Shown here in pieces: positions 7,490-13,651 of a DNA stretch of 13,651 nt. Numbering within the stretch: the stretch's first letter is position 1; each line of letters starts with the position of its first letter. Origin of the DNA: an uncultured bacterium. GTDB taxonomy: Bacteria > Fidelibacterota > Marinisomatia > Marinisomatales > UBA1611. Where the stretch lies: the NCBI GenBank assembly GCA_938092125.1, contig CALKMQ010000097.1, positions 1 to 13,651 of the forward strand. The letters run 5' to 3'. The position numbers and the translations under genes were made by a program. The notes under the pieces are model-generated. The model was not told the origin of the DNA. It did no database searches and saw only the letters and a program-made list of their open reading frames with translations.

Positions 7490-7514
7490 ATAACATAAAA
7501 TAAGAGAAAACAAA

Positions 7515-8813
7515 ATGAAACTAAACAATAGCTTAATGTTTCTTTCATCACTATTGCTTTTTGTCTTCATTGGATGTGAATCCATTGATGATAATAACGA
7601 TGGTGGAGCTGAATTGATTGATACGCCAACTGAATACTCATTTGAAAGTAGGTTTAATCGCGGAGAAAACAGTGTTTCGTATTCTGGGCAAGTAGTTAGA
7701 AATTTACTGATCAATGACATCAAAACTCAAATGAGTACAGATGCTGCTTCTGGCAACCCGGCTACGTTAGTTAGTATGATGGGAAATGACAATACTAATC
7801 AAGCTATTCTATCATCTGCTGGTGATATGTCGACCGTACAGGCAAAGTACCATGATATATCATCCAGTCATTTAAATGATAGACTTACAGCCGTGAATAG
7901 CTACATTATAACCGGATATGGCGCCAACGCTGGTACTTTGATCAATGGATGGGTTCAAGAAAGTGTTGCGAACGGTTTAACCAGAACAACTGGTAATAAT
8001 GCTGGAATTCGTTTAGATCAAATTACCCAAAAGACTTTGTGGGGTGCTGTTTCATACTGGCAAGGAACTTCAAAGTATATGAGCAAAATTCCAACAGATG
8101 ATAACTCAGTAGTTAGTGGCGATGCAAATTACACAGCGATGGAACATCACTGGGATGAATCATTTGGTTACTTTGGTGCTGCGCTTGATTACAACACTGG
8201 GTATACTGACGATGTTGATAGAAAATCAAGTCCATACAATGATTCAAATAGTGATGGCTCTATTGATTTTAAATCTGAATACAACGTTGGTTGGGCAATC
8301 ACAGCTGCAAAAAGAGATGAATGTAGCGCTTGTGATGTTAACCACGATTTCACAAAAACAATATTCGATGCTTATCTAAAAGGAAGGACACTTATTACTA
8401 ACCAAGCTGACCTTGCTGATATTTTAGTTCAAAGAGATATTGTAATGAATAATTGGGAAAAAGTAGTTGCTGCTGTTTCTATCCACTATGTAAATGATGT
8501 GGTAACTGATATTGCTGGATTAATTGCTGCTGGTGATACTACTATTGTAGCTGGTTCTGACGCAACTGCTGATTATGAAAATCATTGGGGTGAAATGAGA
8601 GGCTATGCAAATGGTCTGCTCTATAATGATTTTAAAGCCATTACGGATGCAAACCTAAATCGTATATTGACCGTCATGGGTACAGCACCTGTTTATCCAT
8701 CAAATGGAAATTTTGATGCGATGCAAGCATATCATGCTTCTCTAGTTGGTGAAGTAAGAGCTATCTTTAAAGCATCTTATGGATTTTCAGATGCCAATGT
8801 AGCTGGTTGGTAG
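7515..8813 (+). CDS. DUF4856 domain lipoprotein, imelysin-like, probably iron-associated
   Basis: 432 residues with a lipoprotein signal peptide (lipobox FVFIG-C21), then a short Asp-rich linker and the DUF4856 domain from about 38 to the end. Landmarks are TEYSFE, SVSYSGQVVRNLLI (53-66), MEHHWDESFGYFG (209-221) and ENHWGEMRGYANGL (355-368). The last two share an H-W-x-E core and following G-Y, so the protein may hold two related halves, as in imelysin/EfeO-type helical domains with HxxE metal motifs. An EF-hand-like acidic loop (DSNSDGSID, 243-251) and a CSAC pair (C270/C273) are also visible. DUF4856 proteins have no proven biochemical role. A periplasmic or surface iron-binding role is inferred from context: the preceding receptor/permease operon, the shared operator-like motif, and an intrinsic terminator after the gene. 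The upstream Shine-Dalgarno is weak. Confidence 0.88.
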   Translation: MKLNNSLMFLSSLLLFVFIGCESIDDNNDGGAELIDTPTEYSFESRFNRGENSVSYSGQVVRNLLINDIKTQMSTDAASGNPATLVSMMGNDNTNQAILSSAGDMSTVQAKYHDISSSHLNDRLTAVNSYIITGYGANAGTLINGWVQESVANGLTRTTGNNAGIRLDQITQKTLWGAVSYWQGTSKYMSKIPTDDNSVVSGDANYTAMEHHWDESFGYFGAALDYNTGYTDDVDRKSSPYNDSNSDGSIDFKSEYNVGWAITAAKRDECSACDVNHDFTKTIFDAYLKGRTLITNQADLADILVQRDIVMNNWEKVVAAVSIHYVNDVVTDIAGLIAAGDTTIVAGSDATADYENHWGEMRGYANGLLYNDFKAITDANLNRILTVMGTAPVYPSNGNFDAMQAYHASLVGEVRAIFKASYGFSDANVAGW

Positions 8814-8840
8814 ATAAAGGTTAAATAATAGTTAAGAGAT

Positions 8841-8873
8841 CAGGGAACCATATTTGGTTACCTGCTTTTTTTT
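8841..8873 (+). terminator. Intrinsic terminator closing the iron locus
   Basis: CAGGGAACCA and TGGTTACCTG form a 10-bp stem with one G/A mismatch and a TATT loop, followed by C and eight T. It lies 27 bp after the DUF4856 stop and before the next, unrelated gene at 8892. Confidence 0.88.
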
Positions 8874-8891
8874 GTATAGGTTCTATTCTAA

Positions 8892-10307
8892 ATGTTTAAA
8901 CGTAATAATAGTTTATTAATCTTTTTATTATTGATTTGTTTAGTCTCAAGAGCTTTAACTAGTATTTATTATATTGAAGATATTGATAGTCTAAGGTTTG
9001 CTCTCAGTATTAAAGATTACAACATAACAAAACTACAGCCTCATTTTCCAGGCTATATTATTTTCTGCTTTTTAATTAAAACTTTTTATTTATTTGTCGG
9101 TAATATGGGTTTATCATTTTCAATAGTAGGCGGTTTTTCTATTTTTTTTATTATATACTACTTACTAAGAATATTTAACACTAGTCTAAAGTCTTATGAA
9201 GGAAGGTATGTAGCTTTAATTATATTTTTCAATCCTCTTTTTTGGCTAATGAGTAATAGATATATGCCTGATTTAATGGGCTTAGCGATTTCAGTGAGTG
9301 CTATTTACTATCTAATTTATGCTAAAATACAAGGGCACCACCTTGAAAAAGGATTTTTTCTATCTGGTCTACTTGCTGGCGTTAGGCTATCATATTTACC
9401 ATTACTAATTTTTCCTTTGATCAAAATATATGTTTTAAGCAAACGTAAACAAAGTTTAACTAAATCGTTTTTAATTGGTGTCTTCATTTGGCTCGTACCA
9501 ATGGTTTTATTGACTGGTGCAAGTGATTTAATCATGATGGCTAAAAAGCAAACCTCTGGCCATTTTATGGACTTTGGTGGTACTATACTCACAGAACAAG
9601 GACTCTTTGATCGCTTTATACTGCTTATTAGGTCTGTATGGGCTGATGGTTTTGGAGGTTATTGGTCTTCTAGAGGTGTGACCTCAATTTTTCTATCGAT
9701 TATTCTTTTGATTCAATTTGCAATTAGTTTGAAAGATGTTTCAAAAAAATGGATGTCTGAAAATAAAATAAAGCCAATAATTATATGTATGGGTATCTAT
9801 TTCGTATGGATATTATTATTTCAGAACATTGTTTACAAAAGTAGGCATGTACTCCCAATAATACTTTTTGTATGTATTTTACTTATTGAGGGACAGGAAA
9901 AATACAGGGGTAAACTATTTTCTGGAATTGTTTATACATATTTTGCCGTATTATTTTTTCATAACGCTAATTTAATTAATCAACATGTAAACTTTACTGC
10001 TGTTAAAAAATTAAAAAATTATATATCTGATGATAGTGGTTTTAATACAATAATTAGTATTCCTTTAATGAATTTTTACTTTAAGAGCCACCAAATAAAA
10101 GCTGATTTTATAGATGTAGATAATGATCAAGACATCAAAAAAGTTTTATTTGGTAATTCGAACAAGAGAAAAGTCTTAATGGTCGGTGATTATAGACATC
10201 TCTTCGATGTTAAAAAATCAAGTTTTATTAGAGATACTGTCTTTTATCACAATCCATATATGAATCAGATGTGGTCAAAAATAACAACATTTCAGATGAT
10301 AAAATAA
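8892..10307 (+). CDS. GT-C-type polytopic membrane glycosyltransferase
   Basis: 471 residues with about ten or more hydrophobic segments. The first loop carries E29-D-I-D-S33 followed by FALSIKDYN and QPHFPGY (49-55), the recurring pattern of a bacterial GT-C subgroup (glycosyltransferase family 39/DUF2029-like proteins). In these the acidic loop is the presumed catalytic site on the periplasmic face and a polyprenyl-phosphate sugar is the donor. A soluble region of ~100 residues ends the protein. It begins just after the terminator of the iron locus, with no evident Shine-Dalgarno, and the oxidoreductase gene starts 8 bp after its stop, so the two are likely co-expressed. It differs clearly in sequence from the other GT-C-like protein at 938-2611. 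Acceptor is unknown. Confidence 0.8.
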   Translation: MFKRNNSLLIFLLLICLVSRALTSIYYIEDIDSLRFALSIKDYNITKLQPHFPGYIIFCFLIKTFYLFVGNMGLSFSIVGGFSIFFIIYYLLRIFNTSLKSYEGRYVALIIFFNPLFWLMSNRYMPDLMGLAISVSAIYYLIYAKIQGHHLEKGFFLSGLLAGVRLSYLPLLIFPLIKIYVLSKRKQSLTKSFLIGVFIWLVPMVLLTGASDLIMMAKKQTSGHFMDFGGTILTEQGLFDRFILLIRSVWADGFGGYWSSRGVTSIFLSIILLIQFAISLKDVSKKWMSENKIKPIIICMGIYFVWILLFQNIVYKSRHVLPIILFVCILLIEGQEKYRGKLFSGIVYTYFAVLFFHNANLINQHVNFTAVKKLKNYISDDSGFNTIISIPLMNFYFKSHQIKADFIDVDNDQDIKKVLFGNSNKRKVLMVGDYRHLFDVKKSSFIRDTVFYHNPYMNQMWSKITTFQMIK

Positions 10308-10315
10308 TTTCCCAA

Positions 10316-11650
10316 ATGAAAAATGGAAATAATATAGATATTGTTGGTGGTGGCCCGGCCGGATTAAGTGTCGGCTATTTTGCAAAGAAAGTAGGTATGC
10401 AAGTAAAGATCCACGAAGCATCAAGTACAATTGGTGGTAACTGTAAAACTATAACTGACGGAGAATTTAAGTATGATACGGGCGCGCATAGGCTGCATGA
10501 TAAGAGCGAGTACGTTACTAATGAGATAAAACTATTGCTTGGAAATAAATTAAAGCGTGTAACATCGCCTAGTAAAATTTACTATAGAGGAAAGTTCTTT
10601 AATTTTCCAATATCAGTATCAGATTTAGTATATAATCTAGATTTGAGTTTATTAATTAAAATAATATATGATAATATTCTTGCTAGATTAAGAAAAGGAC
10701 CTCTTCCAGTATCCTTTAAACAAGTTGCTTATCAGAGTTATGGCAAAACTATTTCAAAAATGTTTTTAATATCATATTCTGAAAAACTGTGGGGAGAGGA
10801 CGCTGATAATCTTGATCCAACAATATCAGGAGGTAGGTTAAAAGTTCTAAATCTAAGGTCATTAATCAAGGATTTATTTTTGATGAAAAAAACTAATTCT
10901 GATCATCTAGAGGGCACCTTTTATTATCCTGATCAGGGTTTTGGGGAAATATTCAATGCTTTAGGGAAAAAAATTGGCCTAGAAAATATTCTTTTAAATA
11001 AAAAAGTTTGTAACGTATATCATGATAATAATAAGGTTTTATCTATAACGGATAACAATGGTGATAATAATTTTATAAATAAATTAGTCTACACTGCTCC
11101 AATTGATGAGTTAGTTAAATCTTTAAATCCTTCTGCTCCAAAACATATTTTAGATAAACTAAAATTTATAAAATACCGAGAATTGATGATATGTGTTTTA
11201 TACTTAGACTTAAAATCATTTTCGCCAAATGCTTCAATATATTTTCCAGATTTAGAATGCCCTTTTACAAGAATTTATGAGCCAAAAAATAGGAGTATTA
11301 AAATGTCCCCTTTTGAAAAAACATGTATTGTTGTTGAGGTCCCGATGGGAGAAAGAAATGTAAAAATTGATTCAACAAAAGAAGTGGTTTATCATAAAAT
11401 ACTTAGTTATTTAGAAAATAAAAACTTAGTAAAATCCGGAAAGATTATTGATTATAAACTTGTTAAGGTAAAAAGTGCATACCCTATTATTACGATAGAT
11501 AGCATTTTAAAAACTGAAGAAATAAAAAAATACTTATCCAGGTTTAATAACCTTCATTTGATTGGTCGGAATTCAAGTTTTGAATATTTACACACTCATA
11601 ATATAATGGAAAGATCGAGGTCGTTAATTAATAAAATGGTTTCATTATAA
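10316..11650 (+). CDS. FAD-dependent oxidoreductase, UDP-galactopyranose-mutase/protoporphyrinogen-oxidase-like
   Basis: 444 residues from the ATG at 10316. The N-terminus has the dinucleotide-binding Rossmann motif IVGGGPAGLSVGYF (9-22) with the ribose-binding acid in KIHEA (E34). Then come GGNCKT and DTGAHRLHDK (54-63), typical of the flavin amine-oxidase/UDP-galactopyranose mutase-like group seen in polysaccharide clusters. The C-terminal FAD segment is LIGRNSSFEYLHTHN (415-429). The substrate is unknown; a sugar-nucleotide or isoprenoid-linked glycan step is plausible from its GT-C neighbour. The same frame can also begin at a GTG at 10271, overlapping the preceding gene by 37 bp, but the extra residues are Asn/Asp-rich and not needed for the fold. 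Assignment to a precise enzyme is not possible from sequence alone. Confidence 0.85.
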   Translation: MKNGNNIDIVGGGPAGLSVGYFAKKVGMQVKIHEASSTIGGNCKTITDGEFKYDTGAHRLHDKSEYVTNEIKLLLGNKLKRVTSPSKIYYRGKFFNFPISVSDLVYNLDLSLLIKIIYDNILARLRKGPLPVSFKQVAYQSYGKTISKMFLISYSEKLWGEDADNLDPTISGGRLKVLNLRSLIKDLFLMKKTNSDHLEGTFYYPDQGFGEIFNALGKKIGLENILLNKKVCNVYHDNNKVLSITDNNGDNNFINKLVYTAPIDELVKSLNPSAPKHILDKLKFIKYRELMICVLYLDLKSFSPNASIYFPDLECPFTRIYEPKNRSIKMSPFEKTCIVVEVPMGERNVKIDSTKEVVYHKILSYLENKNLVKSGKIIDYKLVKVKSAYPIITIDSILKTEEIKKYLSRFNNLHLIGRNSSFEYLHTHNIMERSRSLINKMVSL

Positions 11651-11690
11651 CCAGAATTAAAATTATGAATAATAATAGAAAAGGTACTTC

Positions 11691-12146
11691 ATTTATAATT
11701 CTAAAATATTTTTATGTTTTGTCGGATTTGTATTTATTTTTTTGTCATGCAGGAATAAAACCCTATCAACAGAAAGAGATAAATTAATTGAGAAAGTTGA
11801 GGCTTTTAAATTTCTGAATGATTATCATCACCAGCTTCATATTATGATTGGTGAAGAAAATGGAGATGAGCAAAAAGCATTCATGGGATTTTAGAACGCT
11901 TTAAAAATATTTTTGAATCCAGAGCTTATTCCAGTGATAGCCTCATTTAATAGAATAGAAGAATTTAGTATCGCATCAGAACCGGTATTGAAACTTGATT
12001 ATTTAATAGATTATTACCAGTCTGGTTTGCCGCTTCAAGTTGATTCTAGTTTAAGTGGTAAAGGTTATCTTAAAACTTTACCATTAGATTCAGCTATTAT
12101 TATTTATGATAGTTTATCAGGACTTCAAAAAAATAATAAACGGTAG
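11691..12146 (+). pseudogene. Small lipoprotein gene, apparently broken (no normal start, one in-frame TAG)
   Basis: One frame is open from 11679 to the stop at 12144-12146 except for a TAG at 11892-11894. The protein would start at an ATT (11691), six bases after AGAAAAGG (11677-11684). It would give a textbook lipoprotein signal, YNSKIFLCFVGFVFIFLSC, then a helical stretch STERDKLIEKVEAFKFLNDY, the TAG at codon 68, and ~83 more residues including NPELIPVIASFNRIEEF and LDYLIDYYQSGLPLQ. The natural reading is a ~151-residue lipoprotein gene that lost its ATG and gained an amber stop. The part after the stop could alone be read from a TTG at 11913 as a 77-residue protein, but it would lack the signal peptide. 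The family is not recognised. Sequencing error at one or both places is the alternative. Confidence 0.6.
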
Positions 12147-12180
12147 AGATATTAAAAACTCGTTTTTGTAATATTGTATT

Positions 12181-13651
12181 ATGAAATATTTACACATTAT
12201 TAATGTTTTAACTTTTTCAACAATCATTTTTTTTATTTCTTGTAATGATAATAAAGGAGATACCTCAGCACCTGAGGTATCTATTACGTTTCCTGAAAAT
12301 GGAGCGGTTGTTAATGAAATTGTCACTATATCCGCAAATGCTATCGATAATGAGGAAATCGATTTTGTTCAGTTCTTTGTAAATGATAGTTTAGATAGTG
12401 CCTTAGTCTCTGCAGAGCCATATTTATTTAATTGGAATACAAATAACCTCGATGATGGAAATTATACTATAGCAGTTATTGCCCAAGATGGTAGCAATAA
12501 CACAAGCGACACATTGCAAATTTATTTAACAGTTGATAATACGCTTTCGTCTCCAAGAGCAGTGGAAATTATTGATATATCATATAGCCTCAACTTGCTT
12601 TCCATTCGTTTTAATAAATCATCCGAAAGCGACTTTAATGATTATACTATTCTCACATCAAGCGCAATCGAAAGCTCTGAAAAAACTGAAATTGGTAAAA
12701 TTATAGAAATTACAGACACTCTTTTTACTACAACTGAGTTTAACCCGATTGAAGAATTATGGTACTATGTAAAAGTAACAGATATCTATGGTTATTCAAA
12801 AACTAGTCAAGGATTTCGAGTAATTGACAGTGCCCCTTCAATATCTATTTTAAATCCGCCAAAATATAATAGAGGATCGCTCCATTTTCAATGGTCTATG
12901 AATAGAGATAATGATTTTTTAAAATACCACTTATATTCTTCAAATAGTATGGACATGTCAAACAGGGTATTAATGGTTACAAATAGTATAAAAAATGATA
13001 CAAATCATTCTGTCCATTTAGATTTAACTAGTCAATCTAAATATTACCAGCTTGAGGTGGAAGATCACTGGGGGTATGTAGCTGCAGGAAACTCTATTCA
13101 AGCAAATCTCCCGTTTAAGTTTATAAAAAACTTTGGAGGTTCTCAGAATGACAGGGGATATGGAGTTCTATCTGTGAGTGACGGCTATGTCATCGTTGGG
13201 TCAACTAATTCATTAGGTTCTGGTAATTCAGATATTTGGGCTCTAAAAATTGATTTTGAAGGTCAAGAAATATGGTCAAGGGTATATGGTGGAGCTGGAA
13301 ATGACATTGGTAAAGATATCAAGCTAACAACTAATCCTGATGGGTTTATCATTTCTGGTTCTTCAAATTCATTTAATTCTGATGCAAACATGGACATGTG
13401 GATAATCAGGACAGATGCTTTTGGTCAAACATGTCTTTTTGATGAAAATGGTGAATGTAGTGATAGTGAAGCAAAGTGGGCTCGTACATTTGGAACAAGT
13501 GGAAATGATTATGGAAATAGTGTAGTCCAATCAAATGGTGAGTTCATTGCCGTTGGAAAAAGTGGAAGGATACCATCTTTTTTTGTAGTGAAAATTGACG
13601 CTTTTGGTGATAAGATTTGGGAAAATCTTTATGGTGAAGGTCCCAACGATA
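12181..13651 (+). CDS. Large surface lipoprotein with Ig-like, FN3-like and propeller-like repeats, 3'-truncated
   Basis: The frame is open from the ATG at 12181 to the window edge (490 codons, no stop). Residues 1-20 are a lipoprotein signal with IIFFIS-C21. About 29-119 is a bacterial Ig-like domain (APEVSITFPENGAVVNEIVT, ending LQIYLTVDN). About 122-215 and 216-308 look like two FN3-type domains (the pattern WYYVKVTDIYGYS near the end of the first, YYQLEVEDHWGYV in the second). From 318 on come propeller-like blades: FGGSQNDRGYGV, YGGAGNDIGKDI and FGTSGNDYGNSV, each followed by G-[YFE]-x-[IV], a GS or GK turn, a D-x-W/F strand and K-[IT]-D-x-x-G. A fourth blade begins at 484. Blade two has an acidic insertion (QTCLFDENGECSDSEAKW). 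Such proteins are surface or periplasmic binders or adhesins; no ligand can be named. Confidence 0.88.
   Translation, partial: MKYLHIINVLTFSTIIFFISCNDNKGDTSAPEVSITFPENGAVVNEIVTISANAIDNEEIDFVQFFVNDSLDSALVSAEPYLFNWNTNNLDDGNYTIAVIAQDGSNNTSDTLQIYLTVDNTLSSPRAVEIIDISYSLNLLSIRFNKSSESDFNDYTILTSSAIESSEKTEIGKIIEITDTLFTTTEFNPIEELWYYVKVTDIYGYSKTSQGFRVIDSAPSISILNPPKYNRGSLHFQWSMNRDNDFLKYHLYSSNSMDMSNRVLMVTNSIKNDTNHSVHLDLTSQSKYYQLEVEDHWGYVAAGNSIQANLPFKFIKNFGGSQNDRGYGVLSVSDGYVIVGSTNSLGSGNSDIWALKIDFEGQEIWSRVYGGAGNDIGKDIKLTTNPDGFIISGSSNSFNSDANMDMWIIRTDAFGQTCLFDENGECSDSEAKWARTFGTSGNDYGNSVVQSNGEFIAVGKSGRIPSFFVVKIDAFGDKIWENLYGEGPND

Noticed and set aside
8116..8379. 87-codon alternative frame inside the DUF4856 gene
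   Set aside because: It lies fully within a conserved coding frame; composition and lack of motifs show a shadow frame.
11665..11787. Short frame starting ATG at 11665 (about 40 codons)
   Set aside because: It lies in another frame than the lipoprotein signal and gives no recognisable protein; it only matters if a frameshift rather than a start-codon change damaged the gene.
12151..12180. AAAAACTCGTTTTT hairpin before the large lipoprotein
   Set aside because: The stem is only A-T pairs and would be too weak as a terminator; it may simply be part of the promoter region.
1..13651. CRISPR arrays, tRNA or rRNA genes, insertion sequences, phage or toxin-antitoxin modules
   Set aside because: No regularly spaced repeats, cloverleaf-like segments, transposase-like frames or terminal inverted repeats with target duplications were seen; the MORN-repeat gene's usual 'antitoxin' label is not supported by a toxin partner here.

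Overview
This is an AT-rich window (G+C about one third by eye) from a Gram-negative bacterium. It has lipoprotein signal peptides, a TonB-dependent receptor with an N-terminal carboxypeptidase-regulatory-like domain, a DUF4856 lipoprotein, and a surface lipoprotein with Ig/FN3 and propeller-like repeats. That mix points to the Bacteroidota/FCB side of the tree. A marine lineage such as Marinimicrobia (SAR406) is plausible, but this is inference from gene content. The stop codons TAA, TAG and TGA are all used normally.

Left part (1-3590). The 3' end of a MORN-variant-repeat gene runs convergently into a gamma-carbonic-anhydrase-family gene, with the two stop codons three bases apart. Divergent from the carbonic anhydrase is a polytopic GT-C-type membrane protein. 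A two-gene unit follows (a four-helix membrane protein and a secreted small alpha/beta protein), with clear Shine-Dalgarno sites, and ends at a strong intrinsic terminator.

Central part (about 3600-8875): a putative iron-uptake island. An FTR1/EfeU-type permease, a tiny very acidic lipoprotein and a FecA-like TonB-dependent receptor are packed tightly (ATGA overlap, then a 9-bp gap). A DUF4856 (imelysin-like) lipoprotein follows and ends at a second intrinsic terminator. Both transcription-unit starts carry a similar 7-1-7 inverted motif resembling a Fur box (3634-3648 and 7475-7489; 18 of 21 bases identical over the extended element). The permease also has a leader able to form a long imperfect stem. 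Together these look like a Fur-controlled route from outer membrane to inner membrane, in which the usual EfeO/EfeB partners are absent and replaced by the acidic lipoprotein and the DUF4856 protein. This arrangement is the most interesting system in the window.

Right part (8892-13651): envelope/glycan genes and lipoproteins. A second GT-C-type membrane protein is followed within 8 bp by a FAD-dependent oxidoreductase related to UDP-galactopyranose mutase and protoporphyrinogen oxidase. Next is a small lipoprotein gene that appears broken (no normal start codon plus one in-frame TAG). The window closes inside a large lipoprotein with an Ig-like domain, two FN3-like domains and repeating propeller-like blades.
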